From a virus: 42,787 nt of DNA. The position numbers and the translations under genes are program-made. Positions within the stretch are counted from its first letter, which is position 1. Each line of letters starts with the position of its first letter. Positions 23,384 to 31,231 of this stretch are shown here, piece by piece. The stretch is from the IMG/VR virus record IMGVR_UViG_3300036944_000092, positions 1 to 42,787 of that record. One strand, written 5' to 3'. The notes under the pieces were generated by a model that saw nothing but the letters and a program-made list of their open reading frames with translations, made no database searches and was not told the DNA's origin.

Positions 23384-23739
23384 ACGTTGATGCCCAACGA
23401 AGAGGCCACGCCACCCGGCGCTTTCTTCTTCTTGGTAGCCGACGTAGTGGACAGCGAGGTTGCAGTACCGCCAACTTGCGTGTCCGGGGTGTTCTCGAAG
23501 CCCAGGTCGACGTTACTCGCCGCCTGCTGTTGACCCAACTGCGCAAGCAAGGCTTCGTTCCGCGCTGTCGCATCTGCTGCGTTCTGCGCTTCCAGTGCCT
23601 TCATGCCCGTGAAGTCCGTGCCCAACCATTGGTCAGCCATCGGGTCCACGAATTGGTTCAACGTACCGGCACCCAGTGGGTCCCACTTCTCCGTGAACTT
23701 CTTGATCTTGCCAACGAGCTTTTTAACTTTCTTGCCCAT
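23380..23739 (-). CDS. Small virion-assembly protein, 119 aa
   Basis: The start is ATG 23739 (MGKKVKKLVGKIKKFTEKWD) with GGAGG upstream; the frame continues to 23829 without a better start. The N-terminal 20 residues form a very basic amphipathic helix. The C-terminus ends with a Lys run and a hydrophobic tail (KKKKAPGGVASSLGINV). Genes of this size directly before the portal occur in many T7-like phages, where they are often called head-tail connecting proteins. The specific role is not shown here. Confidence 0.8.
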   Translation of the reverse strand: MGKKVKKLVGKIKKFTEKWDPLGAGTLNQFVDPMADQWLGTDFTGMKALEAQNAADATARNEALLAQLGQQQAASNVDLGFENTPDTQVGGTATSLSTTSATKKKKAPGGVASSLGINV

Positions 23740-24160
23740 GTACCCTCCGGTATTTGATCCGGTACTCACCCTCTTTAATGCGATGTGAGAAAGCGATACA
23801 TGGCAGGTTGTTCTCCTTGGCAAGCTCAATGGCCCGCCTCAGAAACAACTTGCCCAACTCCCCACTATGCGCAGGATGAACCCAGTGCCACATTACGCCA
23901 AGACAGGGACCTACGTGGGCATCCTCTTCGGACACCAAGACGCAAATCCCAACTGGCACGCCATTGGCGAAGGCGCATAATTCATAGCGATCAACGTCGA
24001 CAGTTGCCCCAACGATACGGCTGGCAGCTTCTGCACGACCGCCCCAGGATAGTTCCGGGACTGTGTCAAGCACATCTTGAATCACCCACTCCACCATTGT
24101 GGGATCACCCGCATCGCGGGCTCTCTCACTGATCACGGGGTCGCCGTGCTGTAAAGCCAA
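23723..24160 (-). CDS. GNAT-like acetyltransferase, 145 aa
   Basis: The pattern fits a small GNAT fold. An N-terminal alpha helix precedes a strand with YELCAFANGVPVGICVLV. Then MWHWVHPAHSGELGKLFLRRAIELAKEN resembles the acetyl-CoA-binding loop and helix (written here across the motif; key residues are H-P, G-x-L-G and the following helix). Similar genes lie near the RNA polymerase in several T7-like phages. Substrate unknown. An internal ATG (MVEWVIQDVLD, at 24097) is an alternative start. Confidence 0.68.
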   Translation of the reverse strand: MALQHGDPVISERARDAGDPTMVEWVIQDVLDTVPELSWGGRAEAASRIVGATVDVDRYELCAFANGVPVGICVLVSEEDAHVGPCLGVMWHWVHPAHSGELGKLFLRRAIELAKENNLPCIAFSHRIKEGEYRIKYRRVHGQES

Positions 24161-24314
24161 TATTAGACTTCACATACTCCAGTACCCTAAGTTCACCAGT
24201 GTTGATCATAATCTTATTTAAAGATGTAGTTTCATCAATGGTGACACGAGGGAATAGTTTCTGTAGTAGTCTGTATTGTTCTTCTGAGAAGGTTACCTTG
24301 GAGTTACTGTTCAT
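24126..24314 (-). CDS. Hypothetical protein, first gene after the late promoter, 62 aa
   Basis: The product starts MNSNSKVTFSEEQYRLLQKL at ATG 24314; a GTG at 24323 would add three residues. It is soluble and probably helical with no family recognised. It is strikingly AT-rich: 19 of 60 bases at 24181-24240 and 25 of 60 at 24241-24300 are G or C, far below its neighbours. It begins only about 25 bases after the predicted transcript start. Unusual composition suggests recent acquisition. Confidence 0.7.
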   Translation of the reverse strand: MNSNSKVTFSEEQYRLLQKLFPRVTIDETTSLNKIMINTGELRVLEYVKSNIGFTARRPRDQ

Positions 24315-24330
24315 TTCATTCACTCACTCG

Positions 24331-24352
24331 CTTCTCTCCGGAGTATGTGACA
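24331..24352 (-). promoter_or_regulatory. Phage RNA polymerase promoter for the late operon
   Basis: TGTCACATACTCCGGAGAGA plus AG on the minus strand, directly after the RNA polymerase gene. Upstream is the palindrome CAATTAATTG (24351-24360). It would let the newly made phage polymerase start portal and structural transcription. It shares 26 bases with the opposite-facing copy at 3281. Confidence 0.88.
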
Positions 24353-24364
24353 ATTAATTGTCCC

Positions 24365-26809
24365 TCAGCAAAAGAAGAATTCGGAGTCCATTAAGCTACT
24401 CAGGTCCAGATCACCCATGAGGGGACGCAGTACCCAGGTGCCGGTGTCGATGGCGAAGTTCAGCAACACGTCGTTGTCCGTGTACAGCTCAATGAACGCA
24501 GCGCGGATACACTCGTGCATCGCGTCGACATCGCATGGGTGTGTACCGAACGAATCGTGGATAACGGCCATGTCCAAGTCCAACTCAGCCATGCGCTGTG
24601 CCGTCATGCTCAGGTGACAACCGTCCATGGCATGCACGAAGTTAGGCGCAATCGCATTCTGCATCCGCGTTGCCTTGGATGTGTCCAGCTGATTGTGCAT
24701 TACCACGTACTCGACACCGCAGGAACGCACACGCACTCGCGTCTGTTCCTCGTCCGGGTAGTCGTGGTGAACGTGCAAACCGTGCGGTGTGGTGAACACC
24801 ACTGGTGCGGTGCGGTCGTGGTGGCGAACCACATCCTTCAACCAGCGCATCAGGGCCGCAGCCGCTGGCACCGTGTCCTCAATCGCCTTGAACAGCAGCT
24901 TCGCAAGGTACATGCACATCTTCATGTACGCAACGCCGGTCTCTTTCGAAGAGTACCCTTGCTCGTCCAAGAAGTCGCCTATACCGTCCGCTACGCTCCG
25001 CAGAGTCGCACCGTATACGTAGGTCATCACCGGGCCTTTAGCGAGCTTCCGGGATACACCCAGCTCCTTCCAAAGCACCCCACAAGCGTGCCCACCCTCG
25101 GCGTCGCGCTCGATCTGCATCATTGCCAGCTGGGCCACACGAGCGTAGATGTCAGCCTTCTCGTCGCCTCCTGGCACGAGGTTCACGTACCGCCCACCCA
25201 CCGAGTCGCGCAGCATTGCGCTCAGGTGCTGTAGGCCGGAGCAGGTCGCATCCATGTGGACGATGCTCCCGGACTCAAACGTCTCCGGGTTGCCGCTGGC
25301 GTATGCCGCTGCAAGCTCCCGTACCGCCGCCACGGCCATCAACGGGGCGTCTGTGTTAGCTCGGTACAGGTCGCTGTTGGCGGGGTCTACGGCGCCGTGT
25401 GCGAGGTGTTCCCAATGCTCGTCCGTCCACGCCGCTCGCTCCTTGAAACGCTTCTTGTCGAAGCCAAAGCAGTTGGCGATGTGGACCTTGAGCCAGTACA
25501 CCCCACGACGGCCCAGGGCCTTCTTACGGGCGAATTGTACCACTGCCTTAGTGGCGTCCGTCCCTTGTGGCGTACACGCCCCACGGTAGTACAGGCGTCC
25601 CCTGGTGTCCGCAAACATCGCGTTCCATACGGGTGTCCCTCGGGCCATGCCCACGACCTTGCTGAAGCCGTGCATCTCCCAGCTGACCGCCTTATGTTCG
25701 CGGATCGCATTGTGCCAATTGAACGTCTGTCGCTTCCACCGCTGGAACTCTTCCAGCTCCGTCTCCGTGGCCTTGTCCTTGGACCATTCAGTGCTGTGCG
25801 GGAACTCCGGGCGCACTGGTGGGGTCCGTGGTGGAATCTTCAGGACGCCGCCGCCGTCTGCCCACACCCCATGCACCGTCTCGTACATGTCGTCCGACAT
25901 GGCATACGGGATGGACTGTAGGTAGTTGATCGGCTCAAAGAAGTTCGGCATGGTCTCTGCCGACATTGCGTTGCGGTATGCCCGCAGGTGCTTGTGGCGG
26001 ATACGCTTGTGCGTCCGCAGCAGCGGGAACTTCAGCTGCCGCTTCTCCGTGTGGAATCCGCCACCGACGATCCTGTCCCAGCGCAGCGGCGGAGACACCA
26101 TCGTCAATGATACCGGCTGCGCCAGCCACTCCGATGCCTTCTCGTCCAGCAAGAAGTCCCGGATGGGGTCCGTCAGGGCGTACTCAACGAGGTGCCCCTT
26201 CGCAGATGTGCTACGTTGTACGTCCACCAGCCCTGCGTCCATGCAGGCTTGCAGCCCGACTTTACCCAGGTGCATGTACTCGGTCGGCGTGAGGTCGCTG
26301 TCGTAAACACCGTCCAGGCTGTTCTCGATCACTCGGCTCATCGCCAACCGGGTATGCTTCTGGCTCGTCGTGTTGCTGTCCTTGAGGCGCTGGATGGCGC
26401 CGTCGTAATAGACCGGGTTGATGCGGGCAGCAGCACGCACCTTCAGCTCCAGCGCCCACTCCCGTCCAATGGACGTGGCGATACGCTGGAAGGTCGGCAC
26501 AGAGTTGCGCTGGGCGCCGTAGTGCTGCAACACGCAGCCCATGGTGACGCGCAGTGCGATCACCGCAGCAACGTCCGCATCCAGTTCACGGAGCCAACCC
26601 CGCAGGGCAGCCCCGACACCACGGTGCTTCTTCTGCTGCTCTGCGACGATACTGTCCCGCACGTCATCGAACATCCGGGCAATGACCGCTTTCCCTCGCG
26701 GCAGCTTGTCGATGTCGCCCTTGGCGATAAGTGCAGCGTGTGCTTTTGCTGCCTCCACCATTGCGTCCGCATCGGACTGAATCTCTGCTGCGATTTGATC
26801 GGCGCTCAT
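24365..26809 (-). CDS. Single-subunit phage RNA polymerase, 814 aa
   Basis: T7 gp1-like DNA-dependent RNA polymerase that transcribes phage promoters. Motif A is MDATCSGLQHLSAMLRD (catalytic Asp at about residue 520). Motif B is KGPVMTYVYGATLRSV (essential Lys and Tyr). Motif C is VIHDSFGTHPCD (second catalytic Asp near 753). The C-terminus ends aromatic (EFFFC), as T7 ends FAFA. Its position right before the structural genes is the phiKMV hallmark. AAGGGC stands before ATG 26809. Its own transcription must begin from host polymerase. Confidence 0.97.
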   Translation of the reverse strand: MSADQIAAEIQSDADAMVEAAKAHAALIAKGDIDKLPRGKAVIARMFDDVRDSIVAEQQKKHRGVGAALRGWLRELDADVAAVIALRVTMGCVLQHYGAQRNSVPTFQRIATSIGREWALELKVRAAARINPVYYDGAIQRLKDSNTTSQKHTRLAMSRVIENSLDGVYDSDLTPTEYMHLGKVGLQACMDAGLVDVQRSTSAKGHLVEYALTDPIRDFLLDEKASEWLAQPVSLTMVSPPLRWDRIVGGGFHTEKRQLKFPLLRTHKRIRHKHLRAYRNAMSAETMPNFFEPINYLQSIPYAMSDDMYETVHGVWADGGGVLKIPPRTPPVRPEFPHSTEWSKDKATETELEEFQRWKRQTFNWHNAIREHKAVSWEMHGFSKVVGMARGTPVWNAMFADTRGRLYYRGACTPQGTDATKAVVQFARKKALGRRGVYWLKVHIANCFGFDKKRFKERAAWTDEHWEHLAHGAVDPANSDLYRANTDAPLMAVAAVRELAAAYASGNPETFESGSIVHMDATCSGLQHLSAMLRDSVGGRYVNLVPGGDEKADIYARVAQLAMMQIERDAEGGHACGVLWKELGVSRKLAKGPVMTYVYGATLRSVADGIGDFLDEQGYSSKETGVAYMKMCMYLAKLLFKAIEDTVPAAAALMRWLKDVVRHHDRTAPVVFTTPHGLHVHHDYPDEEQTRVRVRSCGVEYVVMHNQLDTSKATRMQNAIAPNFVHAMDGCHLSMTAQRMAELDLDMAVIHDSFGTHPCDVDAMHECIRAAFIELYTDNDVLLNFAIDTGTWVLRPLMGDLDLSSLMDSEFFFC

Positions 26810-26818
26810 TGCGTGCCC

Positions 26819-27055
26819 TTACTCGATGTCGGTTGGTGCTGGTACTTGGCCGTAGCGGGTTTCCGCTTCGAACGAACTATCGAAGCCAGCGGCGTCGAAG
26901 TCTGCTTCGATGTCGGCCCGCTCTTGGATCGTGATGGTGCCGTGTTTCAGCAGCGCATCTTCGGCCTGTTGACGGACCTCGTGGGCCTGCTCTTCGTTGC
27001 CGGTGTCGATGGCAATCGACAGGAGGTTGGACAGGTGGGAGTAAGTCTTGCTCAT
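26819..27055 (-). CDS. Hypothetical protein, 78 aa
   Basis: An acidic helical protein (EEQAHEVRQQAEDALLKH, then EADFDAAGFDSSFEAE), with no membrane helix or cysteine motif. It overlaps the upstream gene as ATGA and stops ten bases before RNA polymerase. Strong acidity and position could fit a regulator of the polymerase or a DNA mimic, but this is inference. No family recognised. Confidence 0.78.
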   Translation of the reverse strand: MSKTYSHLSNLLSIAIDTGNEEQAHEVRQQAEDALLKHGTITIQERADIEADFDAAGFDSSFEAETRYGQVPAPTDIE

Positions 27056-27672
27056 TCGGATTTACCTTCGCGGAGAAGCAGCTCAAGACGCGCCATGGCA
27101 TTCCAGGCGGTATGTGTAGCGTGGATCAGGCCCGACTCATCGTCGAACTCTTCACCCAGGATTTCCTTCTGGTCATGGCGATACATCGCGCCACGATACT
27201 TCTGCGGACCATTGGGTACGGTCAGGAAGTCCAGTTCCTCGTAGCCCTTCGCCTCGATTGCCCAGGTCATACACTTGCCCAGTGCTTGGAGGGCATTGGG
27301 CATACCCTCGAAGACAAGCTCCATACGGATCTTACCGTTCTTCCGACCCTCCTTGCTGGAGTCGGCCACGTTCTCGGCCAAGTGCAGGTTCTTGATGGCC
27401 TGTGCGCTGGGTTTCGGGCAGGCCTTTGGACACTCGTGAATCGAGTTCTGGGTGCAGGCGCAGAGGTACAGGATGTCCGTCACCTCCGCACTATCCCGTT
27501 CCGATACGTACACACCCTCGCGGCCAGCAGCCGGTTTGTAGGTTGTGTTAGAGAAGGCCAGCGACGTACAACCAACATCCATGTACAGAAGACCGCGCTT
27601 GAGGAAGCGGGTCTTCCCGAGGATGTCCGTGTTCTGTGCGCGGGTGTACTGTACTTCTACGACTTTATCCAT
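27052..27672 (-). CDS. Conserved-type hypothetical protein before RNAP, 206 aa
   Basis: The start is ATG 27672 (MDKVVEVQYTRAQNTD), with a near-perfect AGGAGGT; the frame stays open to 28074 inside the exonuclease gene but that part is a shadow. A Cys/His-rich patch (CACTQNSIHECPKACPKP, about residues 70-87) may bind zinc. The C-terminal half is mixed alpha/beta with acidic patches. It overlaps the following 78-aa gene. Function unknown; location between exonuclease and RNA polymerase suggests nucleic acid metabolism. Confidence 0.82.
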   Translation of the reverse strand: MDKVVEVQYTRAQNTDILGKTRFLKRGLLYMDVGCTSLAFSNTTYKPAAGREGVYVSERDSAEVTDILYLCACTQNSIHECPKACPKPSAQAIKNLHLAENVADSSKEGRKNGKIRMELVFEGMPNALQALGKCMTWAIEAKGYEELDFLTVPNGPQKYRGAMYRHDQKEILGEEFDDESGLIHATHTAWNAMARLELLLREGKSE

Positions 27673-27680
27673 GCGACCTC

Positions 27681-28676
27681 CTAGTTGGACAGCAGCGTCT
27701 TGCGCTTGCCCAGCGTGTTTTTGGTGTAACGGCCACGAGCCCAACCGCCGCAACCGCCGCAGTGGAACATCTCGTACTTGCCGGTTTGGGTGAAGGTGAA
27801 GCCGTCCTGTTTGATGTTGTCCGACAGGCAGCGTGGGCACAGCATCTCTTCGCTCTCGACATAGGCCGCGAGGTTCGGGTGCTGCTGATACCACGGACGC
27901 AACTTCAGGTACAACTCTTCCATCGACGTTACGTCGGGGATGTTGTACTCCTTCATCTCGTCCCATGCCTCGGGGTTCTTCTTCAGGCACTCGGACCACA
28001 GCAGGAAGCCAGGGAACTTGCTGTGCTTGCTCTTCGTCAGCGTGGTCAGGTTCGCGCTCTCGCCGGTCATCCATTCCAGCTTGTTGCTCGTGAAGCGGAA
28101 CTGCTGCTTCGCCATGAGCATGGTGTCGATCACCTTGTACGGACGCGGCGGCAGGTAGCCGTTCATAACCAGACGGGCCTGAATCTTCGGCATGTCGAAC
28201 GCTTTACCGTTCTGGCCGATGATGATGTCGGCTTCGTCCATCAGCTTCCACAGGCCACCGAGCAGCGGCTTGTCGCAGAATGGGTTCTCGCGGATGTCCT
28301 CGTAGATGACTTCCGGTTCACCCAGCCACTTGGCGCAGTACGACAGGATGTACCACTCTTCCTTGATCTGGTTGAGCCCGACGTTTTGCTTCCACAGCGA
28401 CCAGACGTAGCCGAGGATTGGCGCGGTCTCGATGTCGATGAGCAAGATGCGCGGGGCACCCTTGAGCTTCTTTTTGGTGGGAGTGCGGCGACCCCGTGGC
28501 ACATGCAGGCCCAGCTCAATGCACCAGAAGCGGGCCAGCTGTCGGGATACTTCGACACCATCCTTCCAACCCAACAGGCGGGCTGTCTCTTTGATGCTCC
28601 CGCCAGCCACCTCGTGGGCGCGCTTGATGTCGCCGTCAGTGAACTTGGATCGGATAGGGCAGGTCTTGTCAGTCAT
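27681..28676 (-). CDS. DEDD-family exonuclease with HTH and zinc ribbon, 331 aa
   Basis: An RNase H-like 3'-5' exonuclease. The N-terminus (FTDGDIKRAHEVAGGSIKET, then ARLLGWKDG) looks like a helix-turn-helix. Acidic exonuclease residues are in LLIDIETAP (Exo I, DxE), IIGQNGKAFDMPKIQ (Exo II) and YNIPDVTSMEELY (Exo III). The C-terminus has a zinc ribbon with paired cysteines (LCPRCLSDN and FHCGGCGGW). It overlaps endonuclease VII as ATGA. The substrate is not evident; recycling of host DNA or recombination is likely. Confidence 0.85.
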   Translation of the reverse strand: MTDKTCPIRSKFTDGDIKRAHEVAGGSIKETARLLGWKDGVEVSRQLARFWCIELGLHVPRGRRTPTKKKLKGAPRILLIDIETAPILGYVWSLWKQNVGLNQIKEEWYILSYCAKWLGEPEVIYEDIRENPFCDKPLLGGLWKLMDEADIIIGQNGKAFDMPKIQARLVMNGYLPPRPYKVIDTMLMAKQQFRFTSNKLEWMTGESANLTTLTKSKHSKFPGFLLWSECLKKNPEAWDEMKEYNIPDVTSMEELYLKLRPWYQQHPNLAAYVESEEMLCPRCLSDNIKQDGFTFTQTGKYEMFHCGGCGGWARGRYTKNTLGKRKTLLSN

Positions 28677-29104
28677 TCGGATACCTTCGGTTTCATGGAG
28701 CGGACTTTGGTGGAGCCTTGGGCCTTGCGCCTCGCGGATGCTTGGCGCCGTTTGTACAGGCTTGCGGCATGTTTTTCTTCGGCTGTCTTGTGGGTCGGGT
28801 ACATATACCCAGTGCCGGGTGCCTTGAGGTACACCAGCATTGCTTCAAGCCAACGGATGATGCTCGGGTAGTCGGTGGCCTTGGCACCCCACTGTCCCGC
28901 AGCATTCGCCACCTTGCCCTCTGCCGCGTTACACGAACGGTGCAGAATACCTCGGACCTCCCCGCTGTCGTGGTCGTGGTCCATCACGCCTTCGCGGGGA
29001 ATCTTGATGTCGATTTCCTTGCCGCACAACGGGCACAACCCGCCCTGCTTCTTCCAAAGCAGGAGAGTGATGGCGCGCTGCGAGGTGCGGGCAATCTTGA
29101 TCAG
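28673..29104 (-). CDS. Recombination endonuclease VII, 143 aa
   Basis: A structure-specific endonuclease resolving DNA branches before packaging. It has CPLCGKEI, then VMDHDHDSGEVRG and LHRSCNAAEG, the His-Me/HNH core and zinc cysteines of the Endonuclease VII family. The frame is open to 29308, but upstream of 29104 it reads as low-complexity shadow of the zinc-ribbon gene. No ATG, GTG or TTG lies near the domain start. CTG 29104-29102 overlaps the preceding TGA as CTGA, with AAGGAAGG upstream, so I propose a CTG start. An ATG at 29284 is the fallback. Confidence 0.85.
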   Translation of the reverse strand: MIKIARTSQRAITLLLWKKQGGLCPLCGKEIDIKIPREGVMDHDHDSGEVRGILHRSCNAAEGKVANAAGQWGAKATDYPSIIRWLEAMLVYLKAPGTGYMYPTHKTAEEKHAASLYKRRQASARRKAQGSTKVRSMKPKVSE

Positions 29105-29277
29105 CGCCTTCCTTTCGCCCTTCGCAGGCGTGCCGCTATCCGGCGCTTCGCCAGCTTGGCACCCTCCGCTGGGCTTATCTCCCAGTAGGGGCGCTTGCGG
29201 CCCTTGTAGTGCGGACACCGTTGGCACTGGTGGCCGTCCCACGGCACCGAGCAACGCGGGCAATGCAAGACGTTCAT
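29101..29277 (-). CDS. Zinc-ribbon protein, 58 aa
   Basis: A small gene hidden between the 5' nuclease and endonuclease VII. ATG 29277 overlaps the nuclease TGA (ATGA), and TGA 29101-29103 overlaps the proposed endonuclease start. The product begins MNVLHCPRCSVPWDGHQCQR and continues CPHYKGRKRPYW: two CxxC pairs spaced like a zinc ribbon. The C-terminal 20 residues are strongly basic (LAKRRIAARLRRAKGRR). It probably binds DNA or a nuclease partner. The cysteine pattern and the double junction support it over the alternative frame. Confidence 0.75.
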   Translation of the reverse strand: MNVLHCPRCSVPWDGHQCQRCPHYKGRKRPYWEISPAEGAKLAKRRIAARLRRAKGRR

Positions 29278-30236
29278 TCGTCATCCTCGGGTTCCTCCGC
29301 TTGCTCAAGCCGGAGGTTCAGTACGGCTTGATGGTAGGTGTGGAGTTCGGTAAGCCACGTCCGTAGTGGAGGTAACAAATCGAGTTCCATGAGATAGCGA
29401 TACGCGCTGTCTTCCTGACTGCGTCGTAACCACAGGCACTCTGCCTCTGCCAGAGGATTCTGTCCGTGCCGCACATACGCTGAAAGGACGGCATTCGCGG
29501 CAGCCGACTCGTCCGTGAACCCCGCCAGGAATTCAAGCGTGCCTGCTTCTGCAATGTTCTTCCCGTCGAGCTTGTCCAGACCGCGCACGCGGTCGGCGGA
29601 ATCACCCATGAGCATTTGTGCCCAAAAGAACTTAGTTCCATGTCCGATAACCTTCAGCTTGCCAGCTGGCGTATGGTCCTCACCGATCCAACCAAAACGG
29701 TTCTCGATGTAGTCCGTCCGACCAGTCTTGACTTCAAAGTAGGGACCGGGTGTTAGACGCAGGTCCTTGTCCTCGGACCAGATGACAGCCTCGTCCCCGA
29801 AGCGCACCGCATCCATGATCATGCCGTCGTCCGCTTCCCAGTAGTGGTGCATGTCCACGTACCAGTCGACAGGAATCAACCCATCACCGCGTTCGTATGA
29901 ATCGAACACAGCCATGCGCAGAGGTTCCAGCAACGGCGGCTTGGGACTGGCGCCACGCTTCTCCTGATAAACCCAGTGAGTTGGGTAGTGCTTGCGGTGG
30001 GCCTTCTTCGATCCCTTGGCCGTCAGGTGCAGCCGCACCTCCGTGCAGTTCGTCAGGAACTGTAGCTCCAAGACGTGCTGCACGAAGCGGCGCATTGCGG
30101 TGGGCAAGGTCTTCGCCGTGGTGACAGCCCGGTAAGCCGGGCCGTCTGCGTCGAGGATCAATACCCGTCGCCCTGCTGGCTTGGGATCAAACTGGGCGGG
30201 CACTGCCGCCAAGTCGATACCCTTCCAGACGCGCAC
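29274..30236 (-). CDS. 5'-3' exonuclease (FEN/T7 gp6-like), 320 aa
   Basis: A 5' nuclease that removes primers and degrades host DNA. The acidic metal-binding residues are visible in VLILDADGPAYRA, WEADDGMIMDA and WSEDKDLRLTPGP, followed by MGDSADRVRGL, the helix-hairpin region of the family. The start is GTG 30236, directly after the TAA of the upstream gene; no ATG occurs before the first motif. The C-terminus is acidic (EQAEEPEDDE). Confidence 0.92.
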   Translation of the reverse strand: MRVWKGIDLAAVPAQFDPKPAGRRVLILDADGPAYRAVTTAKTLPTAMRRFVQHVLELQFLTNCTEVRLHLTAKGSKKAHRKHYPTHWVYQEKRGASPKPPLLEPLRMAVFDSYERGDGLIPVDWYVDMHHYWEADDGMIMDAVRFGDEAVIWSEDKDLRLTPGPYFEVKTGRTDYIENRFGWIGEDHTPAGKLKVIGHGTKFFWAQMLMGDSADRVRGLDKLDGKNIAEAGTLEFLAGFTDESAAANAVLSAYVRHGQNPLAEAECLWLRRSQEDSAYRYLMELDLLPPLRTWLTELHTYHQAVLNLRLEQAEEPEDDE

Positions 30237-31211
30237 TTAGCCGATGGCCGGGAGGCCAGGCATTGCAGGCAGGCCAGGAACCGCTGGGGTCACGGGAACA
30301 GACGGGGTTGCCACTGGTGTACCGCCGTCGAATGGAACGTCAGGGAGCGCACCCGGAAGGCCGGGCAGACCCGGTACGGAAGCGGCTGGTGCTGCTGACG
30401 CCTCGGGGACAGGCGGGGCTTCGTGATTGTCGGCACTGTCGTCTTCCACGTTCAGGTCAGGCAGTTCGCCGCCCAACAGTTGTTCCAGCGGGGAGCCCTT
30501 GAAGTCCAGGGCCTCGATGCACTTCGCTTGCAGGAAGTTCTTCGACTTGCCCTTGTCGTTGGTGCCTTCGATGAACAACTCATCCCAGGTTTCTTTGGTC
30601 GGGGTTTCCCACAGGAACAGTTGGTACTGGTCGTCCGCCACTTCAGGCACGGTGTACGGCTGCTTACTGATCGCATCGAACGGCGGCAGCAGGTTCGCCC
30701 AGTCGATCATGTTGTACTCTTTGGCGTCAGCGGCCTTGCCCTTCTTGCGCAGGATCGGCACGATGAATGCCTCGCCCAACAGTTCAGGGAACGACTTCGC
30801 CAAGCCCTTGTAGTTCATGCGGTCGAACGCAATCTTGGTCTTCGACTTCTCGTTGTTGCCCAACGTCATGTCGAAGCTGTTCAAGATGGTCGGGACCTTG
30901 TTGCCCTTCTCATCGAAGTAGTGGAACAGGTCGTCCGGGCGGGACTTCTCGTCACCGCCTGCGGGGTTGGTGTCGCCCCACAGGGCGAGGCCCAGGCGCA
31001 CGTTCATCATCGGCGTCTTCGCCTGACCCTGGTACTCACGGGCATGCTTGCCGAACTCGATGTAGCGGCAGAAGCGAACCAGGGCGAAGCCTTGCGGCAG
31101 GAGGCGACGTGCGCCACCACCACCCTTGGACACCTCGGCCATGTTGACCGTGGCGACGGCGGCGTTCTGTGCGGCCAGGGCTTGCAGTTGCTGTAATTTA
31201 GTCAAGGACAT
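30237..31211 (-). CDS. Probable ssDNA-binding protein, 324 aa
   Basis: It lies where phiKMV-like phages carry a putative single-strand binding protein, between polymerase and 5' nuclease. The core has aromatic residues and basic patches (FCRYIEFGKHAREYQGQAK, then DDQYQLFLWETP). An acidic segment (LNVEDDSADNHEAP) follows at about residues 250-263, as in SSB C-tails. The last 60 residues are Pro/Gly-rich with GLPGLPG and PAMPGLPAIG, an unusual tail. No family signature is certain. The leader shares 19 bases with the gene at 42377, both giving GGAG-led starts. Confidence 0.6.
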   Translation of the reverse strand: MSLTKLQQLQALAAQNAAVATVNMAEVSKGGGGARRLLPQGFALVRFCRYIEFGKHAREYQGQAKTPMMNVRLGLALWGDTNPAGGDEKSRPDDLFHYFDEKGNKVPTILNSFDMTLGNNEKSKTKIAFDRMNYKGLAKSFPELLGEAFIVPILRKKGKAADAKEYNMIDWANLLPPFDAISKQPYTVPEVADDQYQLFLWETPTKETWDELFIEGTNDKGKSKNFLQAKCIEALDFKGSPLEQLLGGELPDLNVEDDSADNHEAPPVPEASAAPAASVPGLPGLPGALPDVPFDGGTPVATPSVPVTPAVPGLPAMPGLPAIG

Positions 31212-31212
31212 T

Positions 31213-31231
31213 GTGTATCTCCATCAGGGTT
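31213..31231 (-). repeat. 19-base leader copy shared with 42379-42397
   Basis: AACCCTGATGGAGATACAC on the minus strand occurs here one base before the ATG at 31211 and again one base before the ATG at 42377. It contains the SD (GGAG). Identity in a non-coding position suggests a copied translation signal used for two strongly expressed genes. Confidence 0.8.

Noticed and set aside
24170-24180. TCACATACTCC on the plus strand, resembling the phage promoter
   Set aside because: Only 11 bases match and the initiation part reads AGTACCC. It is in the coding sequence of the 62-aa gene and can be chance.
28673-29308. Longer endonuclease VII with about 68 extra N-terminal residues
   Set aside because: The extension is Pro/Gly/Ala low-complexity sequence and overlaps the zinc-ribbon frame, which has paired CxxC motifs and clean junctions at both ends.
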